Source: Jeotgalibacillus malaysiensis (GTDB taxonomy: Bacteria; Bacillota; Bacilli; Bacillales; Jeotgalibacillaceae). Taken from it: 64,000 nt of DNA. Made by a program: the position numbers and the translations under genes. The notes beneath the pieces were generated by a model. It was not told the DNA's origin, did no database searches, and was given only the letters and a program-made list of their open reading frames with translations. The DNA is taken from assembly GCA_000818095.1 (NCBI GenBank), contig CP009416.1:1534501-1598500 (forward strand), read 5' to 3'. Shown here piece after piece: positions 18,262-28,964 of the stretch (the first letter of the stretch is position 1; each line of letters begins with the position of its first letter).

Positions 18262-19422
18262 ATGAATATCCATGAGTATCAGGGTAAGGAACTCCTTAGA
18301 AAATATGGAGTAACTGTACCGCGCGGTTATGTGGCTTTCACGCCAAAAGAAGCTGTAGAAGCAGCAAAAGAACTCGGATCAGCAGTAACAGTCGTTAAAG
18401 CACAGATCCATGCGGGTGGCCGCGGTAAAGCTGGCGGTGTTAAAATCGCAAAAAGTCTTGATGAAGTGCGTACATATGCAAAAGAATTACTTGGAAAAAC
18501 ACTTGTGACTCATCAGACAGGTCCTGAAGGTAAGGAAATTAAGCGCTTACTTATTGAAGAGGGCTGTGACATCAAAAAAGAATATTACATTGGGCTTGTA
18601 CTTGACCGTGCAACGTCACGTATTACTTTGATGGCATCTGAAGAAGGCGGAACAGAAATTGAAGAGGTTGCAGAAGCAACTCCTGAAAAAATCTTCCGTG
18701 AAACGATTGATCCGGTTGTAGGCCTGACAGCATTCCAGGCACGCCGAATTGCATTTAACATTAACATTCCTAAAGAAATGGTAAATAAAGCTGTACGCTT
18801 TATGCTTGGACTTTACAAAATGTTCGTTGAAAAAGATTGTTCAATTGCAGAGATCAACCCGCTTGTTACGACTGGAGACGGTAATGTAATGGCGCTGGAT
18901 GCAAAATTGAACTTCGATGCAAATGCATTATACCGTCAAAAAGATGTAATGGAATTCCGTGACCTTGATGAAGAGGATCCAAAGGAAATTGAAGCATCTA
19001 AATATGACCTGAGCTATATTTCACTTGATGGAAATATCGGCTGTATGGTTAATGGTGCGGGCCTTGCAATGGCTACGATGGATATTATCAAGCATTACGG
19101 CGGAGATCCGGCTAACTTCCTTGATGTTGGGGGCGGCGCAACTGCTGAGAAAGTGACTGAAGCATTCAAAATCATCCTTTCAGATGAGAATGTAAAAGGA
19201 ATTTTCGTCAACATTTTCGGCGGAATTATGAAGTGCGATATTATTGCTGAAGGTGTTGTAGAAGCAGCAAAGCAGGTTGGACTTAAAGTACCGCTTGTTG
19301 TTCGTCTTGAAGGAACAAACGTAGAACTAGGTAAGAAAATTCTAAATGAGTCAGATCTTGATATCGTAGCAGCAGGCACAATGGCTGATGGTGCTCAAAA
19401 GATCGTTGAACTTGTAGGCTGA
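18262..19422 (+). CDS. sucC: Succinyl-CoA synthetase beta subunit
   Basis: With SucD this enzyme converts succinyl-CoA to succinate and makes a nucleoside triphosphate in the TCA cycle. The 386-residue protein begins [17 protein letters not shown] and contains the ATP-grasp fold ([15 protein letters not shown] near 46). The C-terminal ligase domain has [11 protein letters not shown] and [13 protein letters not shown] chose ATG 18262, 7 nt after ATAGGAGG, rather than an in-frame start at 18244 that lies upstream of the binding site. sucD follows after 18 bp. Confidence 0.98.
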   Translation: MNIHEYQGKELLRKYGVTVPRGYVAFTPKEAVEAAKELGSAVTVVKAQIHAGGRGKAGGVKIAKSLDEVRTYAKELLGKTLVTHQTGPEGKEIKRLLIEEGCDIKKEYYIGLVLDRATSRITLMASEEGGTEIEEVAEATPEKIFRETIDPVVGLTAFQARRIAFNINIPKEMVNKAVRFMLGLYKMFVEKDCSIAEINPLVTTGDGNVMALDAKLNFDANALYRQKDVMEFRDLDEEDPKEIEASKYDLSYISLDGNIGCMVNGAGLAMATMDIIKHYGGDPANFLDVGGGATAEKVTEAFKIILSDENVKGIFVNIFGGIMKCDIIAEGVVEAAKQVGLKVPLVVRLEGTNVELGKKILNESDLDIVAAGTMADGAQKIVELVG

Positions 19423-19440
19423 GAAAGGCAGGGAGCATAA

Positions 19441-20343
19441 ATGAGTGTTTTTATTGATAAGAATACAAAAGTATTAGTTCAGGGAATCACAGGCTCTACG
19501 GCCCTATTCCATACAAAGCAGATGCTTGAATACGGTACTCAGATCGTAGCTGGGGTAACGCCTGGTAAGGGAGGCACTGAAGCTGAAGGTGTTCCTGTAT
19601 TTAATACTGTAGAAGAAGCTGTAAAAGCAACTGGTGCGAATGTTTCAGTTATTTATGTACCGGCACCGTTTGCTGCTGATGCAATTCTTGAATGTGTAGA
19701 TGCGGATCTTGATATGGCAATCTGTATTACTGAGCATATTCCTGTAGTTGATATGGTGAAAGTTAAGCGTTACATGGAAGGTAAAAAGACACGCCTTGTA
19801 GGTCCTAACTGCCCAGGTGTGATCACACCTGATGAGTGTAAAATCGGCATCATGCCTGGATATATTCACACTAAAGGGCACGTTGGCGTAGTTTCGCGTT
19901 CAGGCACATTAACGTACGAAGCGGTTCACCAGCTTTCTCAGGAAGGAATCGGACAATCAACAGCTGTAGGTATCGGTGGAGACCCTGTTAACGGAACGAA
20001 CTTCATCGATGCACTTGAAGCATTTAACAATGACCCTGAAACTGAAGCTGTCATCATGATTGGTGAAATCGGTGGTACTGCTGAAGAAGAAGCTGCAGAA
20101 TGGGTCAAAGCAAATATGAAAAAGCCTGTAGTTGGTTTCATTGGCGGGGCAACAGCACCTCCAGGAAAACGTATGGGTCACGCGGGTGCAATTATCTCTG
20201 GTGGTAAAGGTACTGCTGAAGAAAAGATCCGCGTTATGAATGAGTGTGGCATCGCAGTAGCAGAAACACCATCTGTAATGGGAGAAACACTAATCAAAGT
20301 ACTAAAAGAAAAAGGTTTATACGATAAGTGTAAAACGCACTAA
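19441..20343 (+). CDS. sucD: Succinyl-CoA synthetase alpha subunit
   Basis: SucD binds CoA and carries the phosphohistidine intermediate. The 300-residue protein has the CoA-binding start [17 protein letters not shown] and [15 protein letters not shown], and ends with the active-site region [13 protein letters not shown], whose His is the phosphorylated residue (GHAGA). Gene order sucC-sucD and the terminator after it show a two-gene operon. Confidence 0.98.
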   Translation: MSVFIDKNTKVLVQGITGSTALFHTKQMLEYGTQIVAGVTPGKGGTEAEGVPVFNTVEEAVKATGANVSVIYVPAPFAADAILECVDADLDMAICITEHIPVVDMVKVKRYMEGKKTRLVGPNCPGVITPDECKIGIMPGYIHTKGHVGVVSRSGTLTYEAVHQLSQEGIGQSTAVGIGGDPVNGTNFIDALEAFNNDPETEAVIMIGEIGGTAEEEAAEWVKANMKKPVVGFIGGATAPPGKRMGHAGAIISGGKGTAEEKIRVMNECGIAVAETPSVMGETLIKVLKEKGLYDKCKTH

Positions 20344-20354
20344 TCAGCTATAAT

Positions 20355-20383
20355 GAGCTGTCTGTTTTCAGGCAGCTCTTTTT
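20355..20383 (+). terminator. Terminator after sucD
   Basis: A 10-bp stem with one G-T pair, GAGCTGTCTG (20355-20364) / CAGGCAGCTC (20369-20378), has a TTTT loop and a TTTTT run. Confidence 0.85.
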
Positions 20384-20418
20384 CATATTTATCGATTAAA
20401 ATTAAAAGGAGAGAAAAG

Positions 20419-21282
20419 ATGACAAATCAATTAAATCAGAAACTGCTCTATTTGCACTATATGAACGTTTTAACAAATAAACAGCTTCTACTATGGCTGC
20501 AGGCGGATCCGGGCCTTGAACGGCCTCTGAACAACCCTCCACACTCAGTTAAACTCACACCGCAACAAAACTTCAAGCTTAATTCCTACACTTCATCTGC
20601 AACATTCCAAGAAGTCACCTCTCACATGTCATCTGCTCAAACATCATTTATCACGATTTTTCATGAACTCTATCCAGACCGTTTACTGCGTATTTATGAC
20701 CCGCCTGTTGTATTGTATACAAAAGGTAATACTGAACACCTGGCTGAACCGAATCAGCTGGCGATCATCGGCTCGAGGAAAGCTGGGCATTATACAAAAA
20801 AGGTTTTACAATCTATGATGCCTGACTTACTGAATGCCGGGGTAGGGATTGTCAGCGGTATGGCAAAAGGTGCAGACGGTATTGCACACGAACTCGCACT
20901 GAATGGGAAGACAGTCGGTGTTACAGGAAGCGGCTTTCACTATCATTATCCTGCTTGTCATCATCTGTTATATGAGAAAATGGAGCAATCCCAGCTGCTG
21001 ATTACAGAATATCCCCCGTATGTAAAACCACAAAAGCATCATTTTCCTATGCGTAACAGAATCATCGCCGGTTGTTCAAAGGGTCTTTTAATTACACAGG
21101 CTGAAGCGAAAAGCGGAACAATGATTACTGTAGACAGAGCGCTTGAAGAAGGCCGGGATGTTTTTGCTGTACCGGGTCCGGTTGGAGATCCGTTAAGTGC
21201 AGGTACTAATCTATTAATTGCCCAGGGTGCAGCGTGCGTTGTTGGTGCCGGGGATATATTAAATGAATGGTCTCTTACATGA
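20419..21282 (+). CDS. dprA: DprA (Smf), DNA processing protein
   Basis: DprA protects incoming single-stranded DNA and loads RecA during natural transformation. The 287-residue protein has a short N-terminal helical region. A Rossmann-like core has IIGSRKAG near 137, SGMAKGADGIAHELAL near 170, PMRNRIIAG and SGTMITVDRALEEGRDVFAVPG. ATG 20419 lies 5 nt after AAAAGGAGAG; the longer frame from 20353 begins inside the sucD terminator and is rejected. Presence of DprA suggests competence genes elsewhere but does not prove competence. Confidence 0.95.
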   Translation: MTNQLNQKLLYLHYMNVLTNKQLLLWLQADPGLERPLNNPPHSVKLTPQQNFKLNSYTSSATFQEVTSHMSSAQTSFITIFHELYPDRLLRIYDPPVVLYTKGNTEHLAEPNQLAIIGSRKAGHYTKKVLQSMMPDLLNAGVGIVSGMAKGADGIAHELALNGKTVGVTGSGFHYHYPACHHLLYEKMEQSQLLITEYPPYVKPQKHHFPMRNRIIAGCSKGLLITQAEAKSGTMITVDRALEEGRDVFAVPGPVGDPLSAGTNLLIAQGAACVVGAGDILNEWSLT

Positions 21283-21641
21283 TAAGAGCTAATAGCGAAT
21301 CAGTGAAATCTCTTTATTGAAAGCCAGTGGAACAGACTATGAGTCAGGACTTTTGAAAAGAAAAAAGTTGCATTTTAAAAAAATATGGTTTACATTGTGT
21401 CTCAGACCGTAAAATGCACATAAGAAGAGATTTTTTCAATCTCCTGAGCTGTAACCGTTATCAAAATGACTACAGCAGGCATTTCGGTAAAGAGGCTTCA
21501 AAACCTTTTTAATTATAAATTTAATGAACCAAACAGCGATTTTGTGTGAGAAAAATGATTAAAAAATAATTGACAAATGGAAAAAGTTGCACATATAGTT
21601 ACGCATAAGAAGGTTAAGCAGACCTCCAGGGAGGATTAAGA
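21283..21641 (+). other. 359-bp intergenic region between dprA and topA with inverted repeats
   Basis: No credible coding frame is visible. Structured elements are the inverted repeat TGCATTTTA (21369-21377) / TAAAATGCA (21410-21418), GAGATT (21427-21432) / AATCTC (21438-21443), and GCTGTA (21448-21453) / TACAGC (21471-21476). A terminator-like AAAGAGG...CCTTTTT lies near 21490-21512. The topA promoter is at the right end. The region could hold a small RNA or a topA regulatory site; nothing here proves either. Confidence 0.5.
21570..21599 (+). promoter_or_regulatory. Promoter of topA
   Basis: TTGACA (21570-21575) is followed at 18 bp by TATAGT (21594-21599). The topA start lies 42 bp further on. 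Confidence 0.7.
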
Positions 21642-23720
21642 ATGGCAGATTTTTTAGTAATTGTTGAATCACCCGCCAAAGCAAAGACAATTGAGCGGTA
21701 TTTAGGAAAAAAGTATAAAGTAAAAGCATCTATGGGACATGTAAGAGACCTCCCGAAAAGCCAGATGGGTGTAGATGTTGAAAAAGAATTCGAGCCGAAG
21801 TACATTACAATCAGAGGTAAAGGCCCTGTATTGAAAGAACTGAAAACAGCAGCTAAAAAAGCGAAACGTGTCTTTCTGGCGGCTGACCCCGACAGAGAAG
21901 GGGAAGCGATTGCCTGGCATTTGGCACATAGTCTCGACCTTGATCTGGATTCGGAATGCCGGGTTGTATTTAATGAAATCACGAAGGATGCGATTAAGGA
22001 GTCCTTTAAGCATCCCCGTAAAATTGATATGGACCGTGTAGATGCACAGCAGGCAAGACGGATATTAGATAGACTTGTTGGTTATAATATCAGCCCGATT
22101 CTATGGAAAAAAGTTAAGAAAGGTCTGAGTGCCGGCAGAGTTCAATCAGTTGCTGTCCGCCTTATCATCGACCGCGAAAATGAAATTAAAAACTTTCAAC
22201 CTGAAGAATACTGGACAATTGATGGACAGTTCAAAAAAGGCAGCAAAGATTTCCAGGCATCTTTTTACGGATTAAATGGTAAAAAGAAAAAGCTTGAAAA
22301 TGAAGAAGATGTAAAAGAAGTTTTAAATCAGATGAAGGACAAAAAGTTTGAAGTTCAAAATGTAACTAAAAAAGAACGCAAACGAAATCCTGCGCCATCA
22401 TTTATTACATCATCCCTTCAGCAGGAAGCCGCAAGAAAATTAAATTTCAGAGCAAGAAAAACAATGATGCTTGCACAACAGCTATATGAAGGAATCGACC
22501 TTGGTAAAAAAGAAGGCACGGTTGGTCTGATTACGTACATGCGAACAGATTCAACACGTGTATCTGATGTAGCAAAAGCTGAAGCGGCTAATATTATTGA
22601 AGAGCAATACGGCAAAGAGTTTCTCACATCGGAGAAGCCAAAATCTGCAAAGAAAAGTAATGCACAGGACGCCCACGAAGCAATCCGTCCGACAAGCGCC
22701 CTGCGTACACCGCTTTCTGTGAAGCAATATCTGAGCAGAGATCAGTACAGACTATATAAATTAATCTGGGAGCGCTTTGTTGCAAGCCGTATGGCACCTG
22801 CAGTGATGGATACAATGAGTGTTGATCTGATGAATGGTGATGTTCAGTTCAGAGCCAGCGGATCAAAAGTAAAGTTTGCAGGTTTTATGAAAGTCTATAT
22901 TGAAGGCAGCGATGACAAATCAGATGATAATGAAAACTATCTGCCTGATTTAAAAGAAGGGGAGACAGTATCTTCAGAAGATATTGAACCGAAACAGCAC
23001 TTTACTCAGCCGCCTCCAAGATACACCGAGGCAAGACTGGTAAAAACGCTTGAGGAGCTGGGGATAGGAAGACCTTCTACCTATGCGCCGACACTTGATA
23101 CAATTCAAAAGCGGGGCTATGTATCCCTTGATAACAAGCGATTCGTTCCGACTGAGCTCGGTGAAATCGTACTTGAACTGATCGTCGAGTTTTTCCCTGA
23201 AATTATTGATGTAGAATTTACAGCAAAAATGGAGAAAGAACTTGATGATGTAGAAGAAGGTCAGATACAATGGGTAAAGATCATTGATGAGTTTTATAAA
23301 GACTTTGAAGGACATCTTGAAAAGGCCGAACAGGAAATGGAAAAGGTCGAGATCAAAGATGAGTACGCCGGTGAAGACTGCGAAGAGTGCGGAAATGCAA
23401 TGGTCATTAAAATGGGCCGATATGGGCGTTTTATGGCCTGCAGCAATTTCCCTGATTGCAGAAACACTAAGCCGATCGTAAAAGAAATCGGTGTAAAGTG
23501 CCCAACCTGTAAGGAAGGGAACGTCATTGAGCGTAAAAGTAAGAAAAACCGTATATTCTACGGATGCGACCGCTATCCGGAGTGTGAGTATCTCTCATGG
23601 GATAAGCCGGTTGACAGACAATGTCCAAAGTGTGACACGACATTAATTGAGAAGAAACTTAAAAAGGGCAATCAGATTCAATGTCCGAATTGTGACTATA
23701 AAGAAGAACATCAGGTATAA
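21642..23720 (+). CDS. topA: DNA topoisomerase I
   Basis: TopA relaxes negative supercoils by single-strand passage. The 692-residue protein has the Toprim domain ([19 protein letters not shown] at the N-terminus, [14 protein letters not shown] near 87) and the active-site Tyr299 in [11 protein letters not shown]-terminal tail has three four-cysteine zinc ribbons (starting near [16 protein letters not shown] and CPKCDTTL). Length matches B. subtilis TopA. It has a near-consensus promoter and a strong terminator, so it is probably monocistronic. Confidence 0.98.
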   Translation: MADFLVIVESPAKAKTIERYLGKKYKVKASMGHVRDLPKSQMGVDVEKEFEPKYITIRGKGPVLKELKTAAKKAKRVFLAADPDREGEAIAWHLAHSLDLDLDSECRVVFNEITKDAIKESFKHPRKIDMDRVDAQQARRILDRLVGYNISPILWKKVKKGLSAGRVQSVAVRLIIDRENEIKNFQPEEYWTIDGQFKKGSKDFQASFYGLNGKKKKLENEEDVKEVLNQMKDKKFEVQNVTKKERKRNPAPSFITSSLQQEAARKLNFRARKTMMLAQQLYEGIDLGKKEGTVGLITYMRTDSTRVSDVAKAEAANIIEEQYGKEFLTSEKPKSAKKSNAQDAHEAIRPTSALRTPLSVKQYLSRDQYRLYKLIWERFVASRMAPAVMDTMSVDLMNGDVQFRASGSKVKFAGFMKVYIEGSDDKSDDNENYLPDLKEGETVSSEDIEPKQHFTQPPPRYTEARLVKTLEELGIGRPSTYAPTLDTIQKRGYVSLDNKRFVPTELGEIVLELIVEFFPEIIDVEFTAKMEKELDDVEEGQIQWVKIIDEFYKDFEGHLEKAEQEMEKVEIKDEYAGEDCEECGNAMVIKMGRYGRFMACSNFPDCRNTKPIVKEIGVKCPTCKEGNVIERKSKKNRIFYGCDRYPECEYLSWDKPVDRQCPKCDTTLIEKKLKKGNQIQCPNCDYKEEHQV

Positions 23721-23727
23721 CAAAGGT

Positions 23728-23757
23728 CCTGGCGGGTTTTTCCGCCAGGCTCTTTCT
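23728..23757 (+). terminator. Terminator after topA
   Basis: An 8-bp GC-rich stem, CCTGGCGG (23728-23735) / CCGCCAGG (23742-23749), is followed by CTCTTTCTT. Confidence 0.8.
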
Positions 23758-23785
23758 TGTGATTTTCAGAATGGAGGAAGTAATC

Positions 23786-25090
23786 ATGACACAAAGCGTT
23801 AATGTAATCGGGGCAGGCCTTGCAGGAAGTGAAGCGGCCTGGCAAATAGCTGAACGAGGCATTCAGGTAAACCTTTACGAAATGAGACCTGTAAGGCAGA
23901 CACCAGCCCACCATACGGACAAGTTTGCAGAGCTTGTCTGCAGTAATTCACTTCGTGCGAACAGTCTGACAAATGCAGTCGGAGTTCTGAAAGAGGAAAT
24001 GCGTACACTCGACTCAGTCATCATATCAGCTGCTGATGCAAGCTCAGTGCCTGCAGGTGGTGCACTTGCGGTAGACCGTCATGAATTTGCCGGTTATGTC
24101 ACTGAGAAGGTCAAAAACCATCCGAATGTAACTGTTTATTCAGAAGAGATCACAGAGATCCCTGAAGGCCCTACAATTATTGCAACAGGTCCTTTAACAA
24201 CTGAAGGATTAGCGAAAAGCATTAAACAGATCACTGGTGAAGAATATCTTTACTTTTACGATGCAGCTGCACCGATTCTTGAAAAAGACAGTATTGATAT
24301 GGATAAAGTCTATCTTAAATCCCGTTATGATAAAGGTGAGGCGGCATATCTTAACTGTCCGATGACTGAAGAGGAGTTCAATCGTTTTTATGATGCTTTA
24401 ATTGAAGCAGAGGTTGTGCCGTTGAAGGAATTTGAAAAAGAGATTTATTTTGAAGGCTGTATGCCGGTAGAGGTAATGGCTGCGAGAGGCAGAAAGACGC
24501 TTCTTTTTGGACCAATGAAGCCGGTTGGTCTTGAAGATCCTAAAACAGGGAAGCGGCCTTATGCTGTCGTTCAGTTAAGACAGGATGATGCAGCGGGAAC
24601 GCTTTATAATATTGTAGGCTTCCAGACTCACCTGAAGTGGGGACCTCAAAAGGAAGTTGTTCGAATGATTCCAGGTCTAGAAAATGCTGAGATTGTCAGA
24701 TATGGTGTGATGCATCGTAATACATTCATCAATTCACCAAGCGTACTTAAATCAACGTACCAGCTAAAAGAAAGAGAAGATCTTTTCTTTGCAGGGCAAA
24801 TGACTGGTGTTGAAGGGTATGTGGAGTCAGCAGCAAGCGGACTGGTTGCAGGAATTAATGCTGCACGTCTGGTGAAAGGTGAAGAACCGCTGTTGTTCCC
24901 GGCTGAAACAGCGATGGGCAGCATGGCGCGTTATATCACTCAGGCTGACACGAAAAACTTCCAGCCGATGAATGCCAACTTTGGCTTATTCCCAGACCTT
25001 GGAGAAAGAATCAAGAATAAGAAGGAACGTGCTGAGAAACACGCTGAGCGCGCAATCGAAACAATTCAGAACTTTGTGAAAAAAGTGTAA
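23786..25090 (+). CDS. trmFO: TrmFO (Gid), folate-dependent tRNA (uracil-54-C5) methyltransferase
   Basis: TrmFO makes ribothymidine at position 54 of tRNA using methylenetetrahydrofolate and FADH2. The 434-residue flavoprotein has the FAD motif [11 protein letters not shown] near 9-19, the conserved Cys52 in [12 protein letters not shown] and Cys225 in EGCMPVE. The C-terminal [17 protein letters not shown] also fits. ATG 23786 follows GGAGGAAG. A strong hairpin separates it from xerC. Confidence 0.97.
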   Translation: MTQSVNVIGAGLAGSEAAWQIAERGIQVNLYEMRPVRQTPAHHTDKFAELVCSNSLRANSLTNAVGVLKEEMRTLDSVIISAADASSVPAGGALAVDRHEFAGYVTEKVKNHPNVTVYSEEITEIPEGPTIIATGPLTTEGLAKSIKQITGEEYLYFYDAAAPILEKDSIDMDKVYLKSRYDKGEAAYLNCPMTEEEFNRFYDALIEAEVVPLKEFEKEIYFEGCMPVEVMAARGRKTLLFGPMKPVGLEDPKTGKRPYAVVQLRQDDAAGTLYNIVGFQTHLKWGPQKEVVRMIPGLENAEIVRYGVMHRNTFINSPSVLKSTYQLKEREDLFFAGQMTGVEGYVESAASGLVAGINAARLVKGEEPLLFPAETAMGSMARYITQADTKNFQPMNANFGLFPDLGERIKNKKERAEKHAERAIETIQNFVKKV

Positions 25091-25099
25091 TATTAATTG

Positions 25100-25138
25100 C
25101 AAAAGCCTCTAAATCATGATAAGATTTAGAGGCTTTTG
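25100..25138 (+). terminator. 16-bp perfect hairpin between trmFO and xerC
   Basis: CAAAAGCCTCTAAATC (25100-25115) and GATTTAGAGGCTTTTG (25123-25138) pair perfectly around a 7-nt loop. The downstream arm ends in TTTTG with no longer T-run. Only two bases separate it from the xerC Shine-Dalgarno, so termination here would remove xerC unless readthrough occurs. Confidence 0.8.
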
Positions 25139-25150
25139 TGAGGTGAAAAA

Positions 25151-26047
25151 ATGATTCAATATTCTGATGAAGCCAAACATTCTTTTATTCAATTTTTACA
25201 GACTGAAAAGAATTATTCTTCATTAACAGTAGAACATTATATACATGATCTTGATCATTTTTTTGAATTCCTGATTCGGGAAGGTGTCGGGCATCTGAAT
25301 GAAACGGATGATCTGCTCGCGAGGGGTTACCTCGTCAGTCTACATGAACAATCTTATTCGCGTGCGTCAGTATCGCGAAAGATTTCGAGCCTGAAAACGT
25401 TTTTCAGCTATTTAAATAGAGAGAACCCGGAATTTATTAATCCGATGTCCTACGTGATCCATCCAAAAAAAGAAGGCAGGCTGCCTCATTTTTTTTATGA
25501 GAATGAAATGGAGCAGCTTTTTTTAGCATGCAATGGAGATGACCTGTTATCTAAAAGGAACAAAGCGTTACTTGAATTACTGTATGCCACGGGTATCCGT
25601 GTGTCTGAATGCACAGGCATTCAATTAAAGGATCTGGACCTTACGATCGGGACAGTCCTGATCAAAGGTAAAGGCAGTAAAGAAAGATATGTTCCATTCG
25701 GTCATTTTGCTGAAAAAGCATTGCGGGAATATATAGATCACGCCAGAAAAGATCTCATAAAAGATCAGCACAGCTTTTTATTTGTAAATCATAGAGGGAG
25801 CCCGCTCACACCAAGAGGGGTCCGGCATATTTTAACGAAGCTTTTAGAGCAGACAGCCTTAACTCATTCTATTCATCCGCATATGCTAAGACATACATTT
25901 GCTACACATATGCTTAACAGCGGAGCGGATCTCAGAACTGTTCAGGAACTGCTTGGACATGCGCATCTATCGTCCACACAGTTATATACGCATGTCACAA
26001 AAGAACATTTAAAAAATACTTATCAATCATTTCATCCGAGAGCCTAA
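25151..26047 (+). CDS. xerC: XerC (CodV) tyrosine recombinase
   Basis: XerC acts with XerD at dif to resolve chromosome dimers. The 298-residue tyrosine recombinase has an N-terminal SAM-like binding domain (1-95). The catalytic domain has Arg150 (ATGIRVSE), Lys in IKGKGSKER near 174, His244 and Arg247 (HPHMLRHTFATH), His270 and Tyr279. All catalytic residues are present. In B. subtilis the gene heads the codV-clpQ-clpY-codY operon and the arrangement is the same here. Confidence 0.95.
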   Translation: MIQYSDEAKHSFIQFLQTEKNYSSLTVEHYIHDLDHFFEFLIREGVGHLNETDDLLARGYLVSLHEQSYSRASVSRKISSLKTFFSYLNRENPEFINPMSYVIHPKKEGRLPHFFYENEMEQLFLACNGDDLLSKRNKALLELLYATGIRVSECTGIQLKDLDLTIGTVLIKGKGSKERYVPFGHFAEKALREYIDHARKDLIKDQHSFLFVNHRGSPLTPRGVRHILTKLLEQTALTHSIHPHMLRHTFATHMLNSGADLRTVQELLGHAHLSSTQLYTHVTKEHLKNTYQSFHPRA

Positions 26048-26066
26048 ATAAGAGAGAAGGGTGTTT

Positions 26067-26609
26067 ATGGAACAATTTCACGCAACAACGATCTTTGCAA
26101 TTAAACATAAAGACGGTGCAGCAATGGCTGGTGATGGCCAGGTGACAGTTGGGAATGCAGTAATCATGAAGAATACTGCAAAGAAGGTAAGGAGAATTTT
26201 CAATGGTCAGGTAGTTGCCGGATTTGCGGGTTCAGTGGCAGATGCATTTACATTGTTCGAAATGTTTGAAGGTAAACTTCAGGAATATAACGGTAATCTG
26301 CAAAGAGCAGCAGTGGAAGTAGCCAAGCAGTGGCGAAGTGATAAAGTACTCAGACGTCTTGAGGCGCTGCTGATCGTCATGAATAAAGACGGTCTTCTGC
26401 TAATCTCGGGCACTGGTGAAGTCATTGAGCCTGATGATGGAATCCTTGCAATAGGATCAGGCGGCAATTATGCACTTTCAGCAGGCCGGGCATTAAAGCA
26501 GCATGCCGGAGAGCATATGACTGCCAGAGAAATTGCGAGTGCATCATTACAGACTGCTGCTGACATTTGTGTTTACACGAATCATAATATCATCGTTGAA
26601 GAGCTTTAA
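26067..26609 (+). CDS. hslV: HslV (ClpQ) peptidase of the HslUV protease
   Basis: HslV is the proteasome-like peptidase chamber driven by HslU. The 180-residue protein has GDGQVTVGN and [14 protein letters not shown] as in the family. It starts [11 protein letters not shown], so the canonical Thr-Thr pair lies at residues 7-8 behind a short prosequence. B. subtilis ClpQ starts MSSFHATT and was reported to use an N-terminal serine; no serine is present here. ATG 26067 is preferred over GTG 26061, which overlaps the AGAAGGGTG binding site. hslU follows after 12 bp. Confidence 0.96.
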   Translation: MEQFHATTIFAIKHKDGAAMAGDGQVTVGNAVIMKNTAKKVRRIFNGQVVAGFAGSVADAFTLFEMFEGKLQEYNGNLQRAAVEVAKQWRSDKVLRRLEALLIVMNKDGLLLISGTGEVIEPDDGILAIGSGGNYALSAGRALKQHAGEHMTAREIASASLQTAADICVYTNHNIIVEEL

Positions 26610-26621
26610 GGAGGCGGTCAG

Positions 26622-28034
26622 ATGAGACAATCAACAGAGTTGACACCTAAGCAGATTGTTGAAAAGCTTGACCAGTACATTGTAGGTCAGCGTGAAGCAA
26701 AAAGAGCGGTTGCTGTAGCACTTAGGAATCGCTATAGAAGAAACCTGCTTGATGAATCTATGAAAAATGAAGTCATCCCTAAAAATATTCTAATGATGGG
26801 TCCTACAGGAGTAGGTAAGACAGAAATTGCCAGAAGAATTGCAAAACTTGTCGGTGCCCCGTTTATTAAAGTGGAAGCGACAAAGTTTACTGAAGTTGGT
26901 TATGTCGGACGTGATGTAGAATCGATGGTCCGCGATCTGATGGAAACGGCAGTACGAATTGTCAAAGAAGAAAAAATGGAATCAGTGCAGAGTAAAGCGC
27001 AGGAGAACGCGAATAAAAGGCTTGTTAAGCTGATTGTTCCTTCTGCAAAAAAGTCACAGAACTTTAAAAACCCTTTTGAAATGATGTTCGGAGGAAATGA
27101 TCAGAATCAGGAAGCGCAGTCTGATCAGCAGGAAGATGAATCTTCCCTGAAAGAGAAGCGGACAGAAATCGCCAGAAAGCTCGAAGCGGGTGAGCTTGAA
27201 GAACGCATTGTGACAGTGGAGGTTGATGAGAATCAATCAGCTTCTATGTATGACATGCTCCAGGGATCCGGCATGGAACAAATGGGTATGAATTTTCAGG
27301 ATGCCCTGAGCAACCTGATGCCTAAAAAGAAGAAAAAACGCAAGCTGTCGGTAAAGGATGCCCGTAAGGTACTCACTCATGACGAAGCACAGAAGCTGAT
27401 CGATATGGATGAAGTATCTCAGGAAGCACTATACCGCGCAGAGCAGACAGGTATCATTTTTATCGATGAAATTGATAAGATTGCATCAAAGTCATCAGGC
27501 TCAAGTTCTCAGGACGTATCAAGAGAAGGTGTACAGCGTGATATCCTGCCGATCGTAGAAGGCTCCACTGTTAACACCAAGTACGGTCCTGTTAAAACAG
27601 ACCACGTACTGTTTGTAGCTGCTGGTGCTTTCCATACAGCAAAGCCATCAGATTTAATTCCTGAGCTTCAGGGACGTTTCCCGATCCGTGTAGAGCTTCA
27701 AAAGCTTGCGGTTGAGGACTTTGTAAGAATTCTTGTTGAACCGGACCATGCTCTACTGAAGCAATATACAGCATTAATGGCGACTGAAGGAATAGAAGTA
27801 GACTTTACTGAAGATGCTGTAAGGAGACTTGCTGAGATTGCGTATCAGGTCAATCAGGAAACTGATAATATTGGAGCAAGAAGACTTCATACAATTATGG
27901 AGAAACTGCTTGAAGATCTATCATTTGAAGCGTCTGATATTGCGCTTGGGACAATATCAATTACACCTGCCTATGTTGATGAAAAGCTCGGTAAAATTGC
28001 AGGAAACAGGGATTTAAGTGAGTTTATTTTATAA
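26622..28034 (+). CDS. hslU: HslU (ClpY) unfoldase ATPase
   Basis: HslU is the AAA+ ring that unfolds substrates and feeds them to HslV. The 470-residue protein has Walker [10 protein letters not shown] near 65-73, the acidic and basic insertion (I) domain at about 115-245, and Walker [13 protein letters not shown] near 282. The sensor region [14 protein letters not shown] and the C-terminal DLSEFIL tail, which inserts between HslV subunits, are also present. It is directly linked to hslV. Confidence 0.97.
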   Translation: MRQSTELTPKQIVEKLDQYIVGQREAKRAVAVALRNRYRRNLLDESMKNEVIPKNILMMGPTGVGKTEIARRIAKLVGAPFIKVEATKFTEVGYVGRDVESMVRDLMETAVRIVKEEKMESVQSKAQENANKRLVKLIVPSAKKSQNFKNPFEMMFGGNDQNQEAQSDQQEDESSLKEKRTEIARKLEAGELEERIVTVEVDENQSASMYDMLQGSGMEQMGMNFQDALSNLMPKKKKKRKLSVKDARKVLTHDEAQKLIDMDEVSQEALYRAEQTGIIFIDEIDKIASKSSGSSSQDVSREGVQRDILPIVEGSTVNTKYGPVKTDHVLFVAAGAFHTAKPSDLIPELQGRFPIRVELQKLAVEDFVRILVEPDHALLKQYTALMATEGIEVDFTEDAVRRLAEIAYQVNQETDNIGARRLHTIMEKLLEDLSFEASDIALGTISITPAYVDEKLGKIAGNRDLSEFIL

Positions 28035-28104
28035 ATGTTTTGAGATTTTTGATTCAGGGAATCATGATAAGAAAAAATAGATAATCGCAGGAGGAATTCA
28101 GGAT

Positions 28105-28881
28105 ATGAATTTACTAGGAAAAACAAGAGAGATTAACTCAATGCTGCAACAGTCAGCAGGGAAACCGGTTAACTTCAAAGAAATGGGAGAAACACTAAGC
28201 GGAGTAATTGAAGCGAATGTATTTATTTTAAGCAGAAAGGGTAAACTGTTAGGATTTGCTGTAAACCAGCAGATTGAAAATGAGCGTATGAAGCAAATGT
28301 TAGAAGACCGACAGTTCCCGGAACAGTATACGAAAAACCTGTTTAACATTACAGAAACTTCACCAAACCTTGACATCGATAGTGAATACACAGCATTCCC
28401 TGTTGAAAATAAAGACCTTTTTGCTAAAGGACTTACAACAATTGTGCCAATCATCGGTGGGGGAGACCGTCTTGGTACACTCATTCTTGCGCGCGTAGAG
28501 CAAACATTTGAAGATGATGATCTGATTCTTGGTGAATACGGCGCAACAGTTGTAGGTATGGAGATTCTTCGTGAAAAGGCTGATGAGATTGAAGAGGAAG
28601 CAAGAAGTAAAGCTGTTGTTCAGATGGCGATCAGCTCACTATCTTATAGTGAACTTGAAGCAATTGAACATATTTTCGAAGAACTGGATGGAAAAGAAGG
28701 ATTACTTGTCGCTTCTAAAATCGCAGACCGCGTAGGGATTACACGTTCAGTGATTGTTAATGCACTTAGAAAGCTTGAAAGTGCTGGTGTGATTGAATCA
28801 CGTTCACTTGGAATGAAGGGTACTTATATTAAAGTATTGAATGATAAATTCCTATTTGAACTTGAAAACTTAAAAAAATAA
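28105..28881 (+). CDS. codY: CodY, GTP and branched-chain-amino-acid sensing repressor
   Basis: CodY represses stationary-phase, nitrogen, competence and motility genes when GTP and branched-chain amino acids are plentiful. The 258-residue protein has an N-terminal GAF effector domain (about 1-155), a helical linker and a C-terminal winged helix-turn-helix (about 200-255, [29 protein letters not shown]). ATG 28105 follows GCAGGAGGAATT. The fla/che operon starts 460 bp downstream and is a known CodY target in B. subtilis. Confidence 0.98.
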   Translation: MNLLGKTREINSMLQQSAGKPVNFKEMGETLSGVIEANVFILSRKGKLLGFAVNQQIENERMKQMLEDRQFPEQYTKNLFNITETSPNLDIDSEYTAFPVENKDLFAKGLTTIVPIIGGGDRLGTLILARVEQTFEDDDLILGEYGATVVGMEILREKADEIEEEARSKAVVQMAISSLSYSELEAIEHIFEELDGKEGLLVASKIADRVGITRSVIVNALRKLESAGVIESRSLGMKGTYIKVLNDKFLFELENLKK

Positions 28882-28888
28882 CCATTTC

Positions 28889-28916
28889 AAAGCCGGTATA
28901 ATAACCGGCTTTTTTT
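28889..28916 (+). terminator. Terminator after codY
   Basis: AAAGCCGGT (28889-28897) / ACCGGCTTT (28904-28912) forms a 9-bp stem with a 6-nt loop and a run of T. Confidence 0.88.
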
Positions 28917-28964
28917 AATTCTTTTACATAAAGGTGGTAGAAAAATTTACATAACTTTAAGTCA

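Noticed and set aside
28098-28484. Minus-strand open frame of 128 codons opposite codY, and dozens of similar minus-strand frames
   Set aside because: They lie fully inside well-conserved plus-strand genes, lack recognisable proteins or binding sites, and have compositions that mirror the opposite strand.
28923-28954. Repeated TTTACATAA as tandem -35 boxes
   Set aside because: No -10 element lies at a useful distance from either copy; the second is followed directly by a terminator stem.
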